From Bathymodiolus brooksi (taxonomy: Eukaryota; Mollusca; Bivalvia; Mytilida; Modiolidae), in assembly GCA_963680875.1 (NCBI GenBank), contig OY804579.1:23297804-23361803 (forward strand): a stretch of 64,000 nt of DNA, read 5' to 3'. Every line of letters starts with the position of its first letter. Positions within the stretch are counted from its first letter, which is position 1. Positions 22,616 to 36,748 of the stretch are shown here, piece by piece. The position numbers were made by a program, and so were the translations under genes. A model generated the notes under the pieces. That model was given only the letters and a program-made list of their open reading frames with translations. It ran no database searches and was not told the DNA's origin.

Positions 22616-22965
22616 AGCAATTGTTGTTTAACGCCAAATGAATAATTTTTCTGGTGTATCATGGTGGCAACCAATTATATTCGATGTGATGATGTCCGCT
22701 TTATACTAGAAAAATACGCTTAGTTAGATTTATATAGCTCACTGAAACTACAGTCCGCGGGTAGATATGTCGCCCAAGCCGTACACATCATCCCGATTTC
22801 GAGGCAATCCGTCTTTGCTCTTACTCCTAAATGTCGCATACTTAGAGTAGAAGCAGCAATACCAATTTCATAGTCGTTAGTTTGACTCGACCTGGGCTCC
22901 AACCCACGATCAAGTTGCACTCGAGGCGAGAACCGTGGCACGCTAACATTATGCCACCTATGCGA
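22616..22965 (-). mobile_element. SINE-like repeat related to the copy at 53.87-54.29 kb
   Basis: Starts GAGCAATTGTTGTTTAACGC, then GATGTCCGCTTTATACTAGA, AATACGCTTAGTTAGATTTA, CAGTCCGCGGGTAGATATGT and a tRNA-like end CTCCAACCCACGATCAAGTT. The same blocks occur in the same order at 53.87-54.29 kb. The TTTAACGCC motif also links it to the V-SINE-like tail. The 130-codon minus frame here is a by-product. Confidence 0.6.
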
Positions 22966-24308
22966 TTCCTCGTTATAAGAATGGAGTGGTAGAGCGTAAC
23001 TAAGTGTCTCATGTTCAGAGAAAGCAATGCTCCTTGCATGCAAAACAACCATTATTCTAATGAACATCTGCTTGTTTAAGCTCCTTTTTATAATGGCAGG
23101 CTGCAAAGACAAAAATAATCGACATCATCCATTGTCTTCTCATATACTCTCAACAATCTTTTGTTCCTTCATACTGAAATTTATCCCCGTCATGACTTTT
23201 ACAGAAATACTGGTCACTTGACGTTTCAGAAATATTTATATAATAATCAACAACACCGCAAAAAATTAGTTTGAAGGATATGTGTGTAGCTTAGTCGCAA
23301 AGAGGAATAAGTCTTAACATCCAATTAAGTGGTGCATAGGATTTTTGTTTGCATTAAATAAACATGATTATATAGAAATGACAAAGCAAAAGTCTTATTT
23401 CCCAATATACATAATCGTACGAGGGCAAACTTTCCAACAATTAAAATTCCTTCAGGTTTAAACGGCTTTCGCAAATGAAGTACACTCTGGAAAATAAATG
23501 AGTATATTTTTGTTCGTCTTCGTTCCCAGTCAATCTAAATATTTTAGTTGAATAAATCACCATGGAGAATCATATCAATTTTCCCAAAGCAAGATATAAT
23601 TTTAAGTGTTTAAACAAATTAAACATTTGCAGTCCTTCGTGAGTTGTCTAATAAATCAAACATTTTAGATAAATGATATCTAAATTGTCAATCTAGTTGT
23701 CACATCAAAGGCTTGAGAGTGTCGTTGAAGACTAAACAAGTCACATATACAGGGACAGAAGCTATGCTTACATTAAAACTACTCTTGACCTTCAGACAGT
23801 ACAACGTCACAATTATAATTTCAATTTCCACCACTATTGGTTAAAATGTTGAGAAATGACCTAATTAAATATATTTTGATCAGCCTATGAAATAAAAATA
23901 GCTTTGTAGAATGAAATACAATTTTATATTATCTGTTTTAGGAATGAGCTATACATTTTATGGTCTTAACAACCAGAAATAATTGTTAACGGATACCCTT
24001 TTACAAGTTGCACCACGAAATTCATGATGTGCAGGGATGCCACTATTATTGCAACAACAACAAAAAACTCTTTTCCATCCCTTCTTTTATATAGTTTCTG
24101 AACATACACAGTAAAACACTATTATTGCAGCACCAAAAAAAAAAACTTTCATACCACCCCACCTTTATTGAGTTTTTACTTATTTAGAGCATGTATAGGA
24201 AATATTACTAGTGCTATTTTCTATGCCTGGTTGTTTCATATTTTGATCAACTGTCATTTTTTTTCCCTTTTAACGTTGTATATGTTCTGAGGCGACATTG
24301 TAACATTC
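22966..24308. other. No gene recognised; minor degenerate duplication
   Basis: Anonymous AT-rich DNA. Near 24045-24175 a motif CACTATTATTGCA with a following A-run and TTCCATCCC or TACCACCCC occurs twice about 70 bp apart. Confidence 0.45.
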
Positions 24309-24312
24309 AACT

Positions 24313-24893
24313 TGTCAACTGTTAATGTAACAGAAATATACATGTTTATCATTAAAACATTAAATTGATGTGTCAACTGTTAATGTAATAGAAACATACA
24401 TGTTTATCATTAAAACATTAAATTTATGTGTCAACTGTTAATGTAATAGAAACATACATGTTTATCATTAAAACATTAAATGTATGTGTCAACTGTTAAA
24501 GTAACAGAAACATACATGTTTATCATTAAAACATTAAATGTATGTGTCAACTGTTAAAGTAACAGAAGCATACATGTTTATCATTAAAACATTAAATGTA
24601 TGTGTCAACTGTTAAAGTAACAGAAACATACATGTTTATCATTAAAACATTAAATGTATGTGTCAACTGTTAAAGTAACAGAAGCATACATGTTTATCAT
24701 TAAAACATTAAATGTATGTGTCAACTGTTAAAGTAACAGAAGCATACATGTTTATCATTAAAACATTAAATGTATGTGTCAACTGTTAAAGTAACAGAAG
24801 CATACATGTTTATCAATAAAACATTAAATTTATGTGTCAACTGTTAATGTACCAGAAACATACATGTTTATCATTAAAGCATTAAATTTGTGT
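24313..24893. repeat. 58-bp minisatellite, 10 copies
   Basis: Units start every 58 bp from 24313 with TGTCAACTGTTAATGTAACA and contain CATACATGTTTATCATTAAA. Variants (AATGTAATAG, AAAGTAACAG, GAAACA or GAAGCA) run in blocks: the first units and the last differ from the middle six, and the AAAGTAACAG type occupies the centre. Confidence 0.95.
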
Positions 24894-24897
24894 GGAC

Positions 24898-27659
24898 TTA
24901 ATGACTTCCAATAACCAGCAGCAAAAACAAAATGTACAAATATAAATTATTTGTTACTGATTTTACCATAAATGAAAGAAATTCTCCAAGGAATAATTTG
25001 TATATCATATCTAGAGAGATCATGGAATAAATGACAATAAATATTGTTGAGTTGACTGCACCCTTTCATCCCAAAAGACTATAAAATACAAGATAATGAC
25101 TACAGATCATATTGGATATGGAAATATCACTTCAGAAATTCACATCAATCGTCTAATGATTGCAACCTCAAAAGAAACAAATTTATTATAAAAGCATTCT
25201 ACTGAACAATGTATTTGGGTCCTCGTAAATCATTCAGTACCAACAAATGCAATTTTCTCTATGAAATGCTGAAATTATTTTCAAAATAGCCAATTCCTAA
25301 TTTTTGCAAGGAGTAATCTTCTGTATGAGAAATGTAATCCACAAAAATTGACGGATTCATAAAAGAAATGAATGACAATGTCGGTATACGTTTATATTTA
25401 AGCTTGAGGACGTATGAATTTTCGTTGACAAATAAATGGAGTCGGTGCAAATGAGCATACAAAACTGTCGATATAATATCAAAACCCTATAAATCATTTC
25501 CCCCTTAAAACACTTCATAACAGCATTTTGTATACGAGAGATTTATCAAAAGTGAAAATAAGATTTGCAATTTTGACAAGATTGAGTATATTTTGCCACC
25601 AGTGTATTAGAATATTGGGGATAATCAATCATATTTGCCTCTTATAATCAATTTTAAATTATTTCATCAGTTTTAAGTTTTAAGAACCATAGTTATATTT
25701 TTCGTGACTCAGAGACAAATTTACATCAATGTATCGCGTCAACGTTTTTTTTTTGCCGCAAGTAAAATAAAAATAAAATAAATTGTAGAAAATAAAATTA
25801 AAAAAAAGTAATTAATAAAAAAAATGATGGATATATATTTTAAATTTAAATGTTTATGATATATTAACTTAATATGTGGTTGTTAAATGTTGAAATACAT
25901 TTATCAAGATTTTATATCAACACCAGAAGCCCAGTTAAAAAGGTTGGTTCAGACACATAACTCAAAGTGGTACATTACATCCGAATTTACAGGACGAGTG
26001 AATTTTGCACAAATTCAAATATTATTTTACTTTATCCTTCAATGGTTGGGAGTCTTTTTTTTTTCTATAACTACAATATATATATATACGAACGAAACAG
26101 GTTTTTACAATAATGACTTATTACTTATGACAAAAATATATTTATGCATTTCACAGACATATCCACTTTACTTAAAACTGAACAATGGTATGGAATTTGG
26201 AATGCGATTGGTATTGATAGGGGAACTGGAATACAGTTGGCATTGAAAAAATGAGGAAAATACCGTCATATAATAAGAAAACTAAATAGGTTTTAGGGAT
26301 TGATCCATCCTAGTATGACGCGACATATGTAGAATAAAGAAACAACGTGTTATCTATTTGTATGTTGATGAGATTTAATATTGCTTGTTAAATCCAACAC
26401 ATTCGTAAATTCATTTACAAAACTCAGTATGATTGATGATAAAAATCTTTCTCAAATGTGTGGTCTGTTCATAACAAGGGAGACGAATAAATTTGATCTT
26501 CATCTTAATAGTATGACCATTTTAAATCCCCAATTTTTGTTCTGTATATAATAAACTACCCATAAAATGTCACCCTGTTTGATTTATACATTATTCATGA
26601 CTTTGTGGTACGTTCTGATGACTAGTAGTTGAATATTTGATCAGGGTATCAGACACGGTTCGACAAACATGTAATGTCGGAGCTGCTATAACACCCATCG
26701 ACACGACTTGGTATCATTGTATTGACGTATCCATTGCACCGTCAATATATAGCTTTTTGGGTTTTGGACCAATTGTAGAAGTTAAAAAAGAAAATCTGGA
26801 TTAAGTTTGGCTTCATGGTTATAATGCATGCATCTTAACGTTAAGTTCTATTTTATATTTTCAATATGGTTAAATATCATATTAATTTTGATAAAACATT
26901 TTTTTCTTCACGCTGTAGTATGGAAAATATGTAACATTACGAGATGGTGTAGTTAAATTTTGTTGCATGGCCGGTGGTCGTGGTGATGTGTTTAACACTT
27001 GTATAAAAAGATCAGAAAATAAAGTGAAAGGTGTTTTCATTTGACATCAAAGAAACAAATCAAGTAAACTTTCATACTGATGGTAAATTCATACAACTCC
27101 GCCTACTGATAACACTTGATAAATGATCTACAAAGCAAACGCCTTTTACATACAACTAGTTTAAAATTCTTGCTTGGCATACCTGTAACGATAAACTAAA
27201 ATAAATTTATCCCAAAAATAATTTATCAAATTTGTATTATAATATTAGCAATTAAATGTTGTGAACGTTGAAAGTAACAATCAACATATAATGGCACTAG
27301 GCAGACAATGACGTCATTAAACTCTATCTTTCACACTTAATTAGGCAATTTATTTTGTTTCAGTTTATCACTGTATACCCTTTACTATCAAGGTTTAAAA
27401 GCCACTTCCTTTGAAGTTTGACATAAGAGATTTATAACCAATTCAAAGATAATGTTTTGTATCCTTGTTCAAAGATCCCTAATACCCATGTTTTCTTATC
27501 GAGGGAAGTTATAAGGACATTATTTATCAAAACCTTCGTGGGTATACCAAAGTTCTCGTACGTCTAACACTATTTAGTGTTGTATTGATAAGGTTTATTT
27601 ATGTTTTTAAAATATATATGTTTAGGTCCTAAATAAATATTGTTTTAAAAACTGTAATT
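24898..27659. other. No gene recognised
   Basis: AT-rich. The 119-codon frame at 25887-26246 and the 67-codon minus frame at 25259 have AT-driven composition and no motif I know. I would not call either a gene. Confidence 0.45.
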
Positions 27660-27965
27660 TGAGAGAGAGGGGCGTAATAGATACTGTAATTTTGTAAGTA
27701 TTGTTAGATACATATAGTCCTAATAGAAAAAATGTGATGATAGAGAGGGAGAGAGAGATTGTTACATAGTTCTAATAGAAAATGGGAGGGGAGAGAGAGA
27801 GAGAGGCATGATAAAAAATGTGATGATAGAGAGGGGGAGAGAGAGAGATTGTTACTTATTTCTAATTGAAAATGGGAAGAGAGAGAGAGAGAGGCATGAT
27901 AGAAACTGTAATTCTGTAATAGTGAAAGAAATAATATTGTTACATAGTTCTAATAGAAAATGTAA
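27660..27965. repeat. GA-rich repeat, about 90-bp units, 3 copies
   Basis: ATTGTTACATAGTTCTAATA-type blocks begin at 27758, 27848 and 27936, separated by GAGAGAGAG tracts. The array lies directly upstream of the large 57-bp array. Confidence 0.85.
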
Positions 27966-27997
27966 CATTCTAAGGAGCTGCTACAAGTGTAACCTCA

Positions 27998-30900
27998 TTC
28001 CACAAACACGAGGCACTCACGTACACCCCCATGTTAAGGGTTGTCTATGTGATTCATCACAAACACGAGGCACTCACGTACACTCCCATGTTAAGGGTTG
28101 TGTATGTGATTCATCACAAACACGAGGCACTCACGTAGACCACCATGTTAAGGGTTGTATATTTGATTATCACAAACACGAGGCTCTCACGTACACCCCA
28201 TGTTAAGGGTTGTGTATGTGATTCATTACAAACACGAGGCACTCACGTAGACCACCATGTTAAGGGTTGTATATTTGATTATCACAAACAAGAGGCTCTC
28301 ACGTACACCCCATGTTAAGGGTCGTGTATGTGATTCATCACAAACACGAGGCACTCACGTAGACCTCCATGTTAAGGGTTATATATTTGATTATCACAAA
28401 AACGAGGCACTCACGTACACCCCCATGTTAAAGGTTGTGTATGTGATTTATCACAAACACGAGATATTCACATACACCCCCATGTTAAGGGTTCTGTGTT
28501 TGATTTATCACAAACACGGGGCACTCACGTACACCCCTATGTTAAGGGTTGTTTATTTGTTTATCACAAACACGAGGCACTCACGTACACCCCATGTTAA
28601 GGGTTGTTTAATTGATTATCACAAACATGAGGCACTCACGTACACCCCCCATGTTAATGGCTGTTTATTTGATTAGCACAAACACGAGGCACTCACGTAC
28701 ACCCCCCATGTTAAGGGTTGTGTATGTGATTTATCACAAACCCGAGGCACTCACGTACAACCCCATGTTAAGGGTTGTATATTTGATTATCACAAAAACG
28801 AGGCACTCACGTAAACCCCCATGTTAAGGGTTGTGTATCTGATTTATCACAAACACGAGACATTCACGTACACCCCCATGTTAAGGGTTGTGTATTTGAT
28901 TTATCACAAATAAGGGGCACTCATGTACACTACCATGCTAAGGGTTGTTTATTTGATTATCACAAACACGAGGCACTCACGTGCACCCCCCATGTTAATG
29001 ATTGTTTATTTGATTATCACAAACACGAAGCTCTCACGTACACCCCCCATGTTAAGGGTTGTTTATTTGATTATCACAAATACGAGGATCTCACGTAGAC
29101 CCCTATGTTAAGGGTTGTGTATGTGATTTATCACAAACACGAAGCACTCACGTAGACCCCCATGTTAAGGGTTGTGTATGTGATTTATCACAAACACGAG
29201 GCACTCACGTACAACCCCATGTTAAGGGTTGTATATTTGCTTATCACAAAAACGAGGCACGCACGTACACCCCCATGTTAAGGGTTGTGTAGGTGATTTA
29301 TCACAAACACGAGACATTCACGTACACCCCCATGTTAAGGGTTGTATATTTGATTTATCACAAACACGGGGCACTCACGTACACCCCCATGTTAAGGGTT
29401 ATTTATTTGATTATCACAAACACGAGGCTCTCACGTACATCCCCATGTTAAGGGTTGTTTAATTGATTATCACAAACACGGGGCACTCACGTACACCCCC
29501 ATGTTAAGGGTTGTTTATTTGATTATCACAAACACGAAGAACTCACGTACACCCCCCATGTTAAGGGTTGTTTAATTGATTATCACAAACACGAGGCTCT
29601 CACGTACATCCCCATGTTAAGGGTTGTTTATTTGATTATCACAAACACGAGGCTCTCACGTACACCCCCATGTTAAGGGTTGTGTATGTGATTTATCACA
29701 AACACGCGGCACTCACGTACAACCCCTTGTTAAGGGTTGTATATTTGATTATCACAAAAACGATGCACACACGTACACCCCCATGTTAAGGTCTGTGTAT
29801 GTGATTATCGCAAAACCGAGGCTCTCACGTACACCCCCATGTTAAGGGTTATTGATTTGATTATCACAAACACGAGGCTCTCACGTACAACCCCATGTTA
29901 AGGGTTGTATATTTGATTATCACAAAAACAAGGCACTCACGTACACCCCCATGATAAGGGTTGTGTATGTGATTTATCACAAACACGAGACATTCACGTA
30001 CACCCCGATGTTAAGGGTTGTGTATTTGATTTATCACAAACATGGGGCACTCACGTACACCCCCATGTTAAGGGTTGTATATTTGATTATCACAAAAACG
30101 AGGCACTCACGTACACCCCCATGTTAAGGGTTGTATATTTGATTATCACAAAAACGAGGCACTCACGTACACCCCCATGTTAAGGGTTGTGTATTTGATT
30201 GATCACAAACACGAGACACTCACGTACACCCCCATGTTAAGGGTTGTTTATTTGAGTATCACAAACACGAGGCACTCACATACACCCCCATGTTAAGGGT
30301 TTTTTAATTGATTATCACAAATACGAGGCACTCACGTACACCCCCCATGTTAATGGTTGTTTATTTGATTATCACAAACACGAGGCACTCACGTACACCC
30401 CCCATGTTAAGGGTTGTGTATGTGATTTATCACAAACACGAGGCACTCATGTACAACCCCATGTTAAGGGTTGTATATTTGATTACCACAAAAACGAGGC
30501 ACTCACGTACAACACCATGTTAAGGGTTGTGTATCTGATTTATCACAAACACGAGACATTCACGTACACCCCCATGTTAAGGGTTGTGTATTTGATTTAT
30601 CACAAATAAGGGAACTCACGTACACCCCCATGTTTGGGGTTGTTTATTTGATTATCACAAACACGAGGCACTCACGTACACCCCCCATGTTAAGGGTTAT
30701 TTATTTGATTATCACAAACACGGGGCACTCACGTACACCCCCATGTTAAGGGTTGTTTATTTGATTATCACAAACAGGAGGCTCTCACGTACACCCCCAT
30801 GTTAAGGGTTGTTTATTTGATTATCACAAATACGAGGATCTCACGTAGACCCCAATGTTAAGGCTTTGTATGTGATTTATCACAAACACGAAGCACTCAC

Positions 30901-33900
30901 GTAGACCCCCATGTTAAGGGTTGTGTATGTGATTTATCACAAACACGAGGCACTCACGTACAACCGCATGTTAAGGGTTGTATATTTGCTTATCACAAAA
31001 ACGAGGCACGCAAGTACACCCCCATGTTAAGGGTTGTGTATGTGATTTATCACAAACACGAGACATTCACGTACACCCCATGTTAAGGGTTGTGTATTTG
31101 ATTTATCACAAACACGGGGCACTCACGTACACCCCCATGTTAAGGGTTCTTTATTTCATTATCACAAATACGAGGCACTCACGTACACCCCCCCATGTTA
31201 AGGGTTGTTTAATTGATTATCACAAACACGGGGCACTCACGTACACCCCCATGTTAAGGGTTGTTTATTTGATTATCACAAACACGAGGCTCTCACGTAC
31301 AACCCCATGTTAAGGGTTGTGTATGTGATTTATCACAAACACGAGACATTCACGTACACCCCCATCTTAAGGGTTGTGTATTTGATTATCACAAACACGA
31401 GGCACTCACGTACACCCCCCATGTTAAGGGTTGTCTATTTGACTATCACAAACACGAGGCTCTCACGTACATCCCCATGTTAAGAGTTCTTTAATTGATT
31501 ATCACAAACACGGGGCACTCACGTACACCCCCATGTTAAGGGTTGTTTATTTGATTATCATAAACACGAGGCTCTCACGTACAACCCCATGTTAAGGGTT
31601 GTATATTTGATTATCACAAAAACGAGGCATTCACGTACACCCCCATGTTAAGTGTTGTGTATATGATTTATCACAAACACGAGACATTCACGTACACCCC
31701 TTTGTTAAGGGTTGTGTATTTGATTTTCACAAATACGAGGCACTCACGTACACCCCCCATGTTAATGATTGTTTATTTGGTTATCACAAAAACGAGGCTC
31801 TCACGTACACCCCCCATTTTAAGGGTTGTCTATTTGATTATCACAAATACGAGGCACTCACGTACACCCCCCATGTTAAGGGTTGTTGATTTGATTATCA
31901 CAAACACGAGACTCTCACGTACACCCCCATGTTAAGGGTTGTTTATTTGATTATCACAAACACGAGGCTCTCACGTACACCCTCATGTTAAGGCTTGTGT
32001 ATGTGATTTATCACAAACACGCGGCATTCACGTACAACCCCATGTTAAGGGTTGTATATTTGATTATCACAAAAACGAGGCACACACGTACACCCCTATG
32101 TTAAGGGCTGTGTATGTGATTATCACAAAACCGAGGCTCTCACGTACACCCCCATGTTAAGGGCTGTTGATTTGATTATCACAAACACGAGGCTCTCACG
32201 TACAACCCCATGTTAAGGGTTGTATATTTGATTATCACAAAAACAAGGCACTCACGTACACCCCCATGATAAGGGTTGTGTATGTGATTTATCACAAACA
32301 CGAGACATTCACGTACACCCCGATGTTAAGGGTTGTGTATTTGATTGATCACAAACACGGGGCACTCACGTACACCCTCATGTTAAGGGTTGTATATTTG
32401 ATTATCACAAAAACGATGCACTCACGTACACCCCCATGTTAAGGGTTGTATATTTGATTATCACAAACACGAGGCACTCACGTACACCCCCCATGTTAAT
32501 GGGTGTTTACTTGATTATCACAAACACGAGGCTCTCACGTACACCCCCCATGTTAAGGGTTGTTTATTTGATTATCATAAACACGAGGCACTCACGTACA
32601 CCCCCCCTGTTAAGGGTTGCTTAATTGATTATCACAAACAGGGGGCTCTCCCCTACACCCCCATGTTAAGGGTTGTGTATTTGGTTGATCACAAACACGG
32701 GGCACTCACTTACACCCCATGTTAAGGGTTGTTTTTCTGATTATTACAAACACGAGGCACTCACGTACACCCCATGTTAAATTTTGTGTATTTATTTTAT
32801 CACAAACAGGGGGAACCATCGTACACCTCATGTTAAGGGATGTGTATGTGATTTATCACAAACACCAGACACTCACGTACACCGCCATGCTAAGGGTTGT
32901 GTATTTGATTTATCACAAACACAGGGCACTCACGTACACCCCCATGCTAAGGGTTGTTTAATTGATTATCACAAACACGAGGCTCTCAGGTACACCCCCA
33001 TGTTAAGGCTTGTCTATTTGATTATCACAAACACAAGGCACTAACGTACACCCCCCCCCCCCATGTTAAGGGTTGTTTCTTTGATTATCACAAGCACGGG
33101 GCACTCACGTACAACCCCATGTTAAAGGTTGTTGATTTGATTATCACAAACACGAGGCTCTCACGTACACCCCCATGTTAAGGGTTGTTGATTTGATTAT
33201 CACAAACACGAGGCTCTCACGTACACCCCAATGTTAAGGGTTGTTTATTTGATTATCACAAACACGAGGCTCTCACGTACACCCCCATGTTAAGGGTTGT
33301 GTATGTGATTTATCACCAACACGAGGCACTCGCGTAGATCCCCATGTTAAGGATTGTGTATGTGATTTATCACAAACACGAGGCACTCACGTACACCCCC
33401 CATGTTAAGGGTTGTTTCTTTGATTATCACAAACACGGGGCACTCACGTACAACCCCATGTTAAAGGTTGTTGATTTGATTATCACAAACACGAGGCTCT
33501 CACGTACACCCCCATGTTAAGGGTTGTTGATTTGATTATCACAAACACGAGGCTCTCACGTACACCCCAATGTTAAGGGTTGTTTATTTGATTATCACAA
33601 ACACGAGGCTCTCACGTACACCCCCATGTTAAGGGTTGTGTATGTGATTTATCACCAACACGAGGCACTCGCGTAGATCCCCATGTTAAGGATTGTGTAT
33701 GTGATTTATCACAAACACAAGGCACTCACGTACAACCCCATGTTAAGGGTTGTTGATTTGCTTATCACAAACACGAGGCTCTCACGTACACCCCCACCCC
33801 CCCCCCCCATGTTAAGGGTTGTCTATTTCATTATCACAAACACGAGGCACTCACGTACACCCCCCATGTTAATTGTTGTTTATTTGATAATCACAAACAC

Positions 33901-36748
33901 GAGTCACTCACGTACAACCCCATGTTAAAGGTTGTTGATTTGATTATCACAAACTCGAGGCTCTCACGTACACCCCAATGTTAAGGGTTGTGTATTTGAT
34001 TATCACAAACACGAGGCTCTCACGTACACCCCCATGTTAAGGGTTGTGTATTTAATTGATCACAAATACAAGGCACTCACGTACACCCCCATGTTAAGGG
34101 TTGTCTATTTGACTATCACAAACACGAGCGAGACACTCACGTACACTCCCATGTTAAGGGTTGTATATTTGATTTATCACAACCACAAGGCCCTCACTTA
34201 CACCCCCATGTTAAGGGTTGTTTATTTGATTATTACAAACACCAGCCACTCGCGTACACCCCATGTTAAGGGATGTGTATGTGATTTATCACAAACACCA
34301 GACACTCACGTACACCGCCATGCTAAGGGTTGTGTATTTGATTTAACACAAACACAGGGCACTCACGTACACCCCCATGCTAAGGGTTGTTTAATTGATT
34401 ATCACAAACACGAGGCTCTCAGGTACACCCCCATGTTAAGGGTTGTCTATTTGATTATCACAAACACGAGGCACTAACGTACACCCCCCCCCCCCCCCCC
34501 ATGTTAGGGTTGTTTATTTGATTATCACAAACACGGGGCACTCACGTACAACCCCATGTTAAAGGTTGTTGATTTGATTATCACAAACACGAGGCTCTCA
34601 CATACACCCCAATGTTAAGGGTTGTTTATTTGATTATCACAAACACGAGGCTCTCACGTACACCCCCATGTTAAGGGTTGTGTATGTGATTTATCACCAA
34701 CACGAGGCACTCGCGTAGATCCCCATGTTAAGGATTGTGTATGTGATTTATCACAAACACGAGGCTCTCACGTACACCCCCATGTTAAGGGTTGTTGATT
34801 TGTTTATCACAAACACGAGGCTCTCACGTACACCCCCCTTGTTAAGGGTTGTCTATTTGATTATCACAAACACGGGGCACTCACGTACAACCCCATGTTA
34901 AAGGTTGTTGATTTGATTATCACAAACTCGAGGCTCTCACGTACACCCCAATGTTAAGGGTTGTTTATTTGATTATCACAAACACGAGGCTCTCACGTAC
35001 ACCCCCATGTTAAGGGTTGTGTATTTGATTGATCACAAATACAAGGCACTCACGTACACCCCCATGTTAAGGGTTGTCTATTTGACTATCACAAACACGA
35101 GCGAGACACTCACCTACACCCCCATGTTAAGGGTTGTATATTTGATTTATCACAACCACAAGGCCCTCACTTACACCCCCATGTTAAAGGTTGTTTATTT
35201 GATTATTACAAACACCAGCCACTCACGTACACCCCATGTTAAGGGATGTGTATGTGATTTATCACAAAAACCAGGCACTCACGTAGACCCGCATGTTAAG
35301 GGTTGTGTATTTGATTTATCACAACCACACGGAACTCACTTACACCCCCATGTTAAGGGTTGTTTATTTGATTATTACAGACACCAGCCACTCACGTACA
35401 CCCCCATGTTAAGGGTTGTGTATTTGATTTATCACAAACATGGGGAACCAACGTACACCCCATGTTAAGGGATGTGTATGTGATTTATCACAAACACCAG
35501 GCACTCACGTACGCCCCCATTTTAAGGGTTGTGTATGCGATTTATCACAAACACGAGGCAATCACGTACACCCCCATGTTAAGGATTTTGTATGTGATTT
35601 ATCACAAACACGAGGCACTCACGTACACCCCCATGTTAAGGGTTGTTTTTTTGATTTATCACAAACACGAGGCTCTCACGTGCACCCCCAAGTTAAGAGT
35701 TGTGTATTTGATTTATCACAAACACGAGACTCTCACGTACACCCCCATGTTAAGGGTTGTTTATTTGATTGATCACAAACACGACGCACTCACGTACACC
35801 CCATGTTAAGAGTTGTTTATTTGATTTATCACAAACACGAGGCACTCACATCCACCCCCATGTTAAGGATTGTGTATTTGATTTATCACAAACAGGAGGC
35901 TCTCACGTACACCCTCATGTTAAGGGTCGTATATTTGATAGATCACATACACGGGGCACTCACGTACACCCCCATGTGAAGGGTTGTTTATTTGATTCAT
36001 CACAAACACGAGACATTCACGTACACCCCAATGTTAAGGGTTGTGTATGTGATTTATCACCAACACGAGGCTCTCACGTACACCCCCATGTTAAGGGTTC
36101 TTTATTTGATTTATCACAAACACGAGACATTCATGTACACCCCCATGTTAAGGGTTGCTTATTTGATTATCGCAAACACGAGGCTCTCACGTACACCCCC
36201 ATGTTAAGGGTTGTTTATTTGATTATCACAAACACGAGGTTCTCACGTACACCCCCATGTTAAGGGTTGTGTATGTGATTTATCAGAAACACGAGGCACT
36301 CACGTACATCCGCATGTTAAGGGTTGTTTACTTGATTGATCACAGAGACGGGGCACTCACGTACACCCCCATGTTAAGGGTTGTTTATTTGATTCATCAC
36401 AAATACGAGACATTCACGTACACCCCCATGTTAAGGGTTGTGTGTTTGATTTATCACAAACATGAGGCACTCACGTACACCCCCATGTTAATGGTTCTTT
36501 ATTTGATTTATCACAAACACGAGACATTCATGTACACCCCCATGTTAAGGGTTGTGTAGATGATTTCTCACAAACACGAGACATTCACGTACACCCCCAT
36601 GTTAAGGGTTGTTTATTTGATTTATCACAAACATGAGGCATTCATGTACACCCCCATGTTAAGGGTTGTGTATTTGATTGATCACAAACACGAGGCACTC
36701 ACGTATACCCCCATGTTAAGAGTTGTGTATTTAATTGATCACAAACAA
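27998..36748. repeat. 57-bp satellite/minisatellite array, about 150 copies
   Basis: The unit reads CACAAACACGAGGCACTCAC, GTACACCCCCATGTTAAGGG, TTGTGTATTTGATTAT. Most units are 55-58 bp. Two main variant types differ at TATGTGATTTATCAC versus TATTTGATTATCAC, and in GGCACTC, GGCTCTC or GACATTC. Because 57 is 19 codons, open frames with 19-residue periods arise throughout (such as MLRVVYLIITNTRHSRTPP); none has gene context. C-homopolymer runs occur at about 33049-33062, 33794-33808 and 34485-34500. The array ends abruptly on both sides in unrelated sequence. Confidence 0.97.

Noticed and set aside
22720..23112. 130-codon minus-strand frame
   Set aside because: Most of it overlaps a SINE-like dispersed repeat whose second copy at 54 kb does not keep the frame open.
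25887..26246. 119-codon open frame as a gene
   Set aside because: It contains homopolymer- and (TA)n-encoded segments and no family motif; an open frame of this length is expected by chance in 64 kb of six-frame translation.
27998..36748. Many open frames of 60-164 codons with 19-residue repeats
   Set aside because: They follow exactly from a 57-bp tandem unit; different frames are open in different stretches, and there is no start context, splice site or family resemblance.
27998..36748. Telomere-like TTAAGGG motifs
   Set aside because: TTAAGGG occurs once per 57-bp unit and is not a telomeric hexamer.
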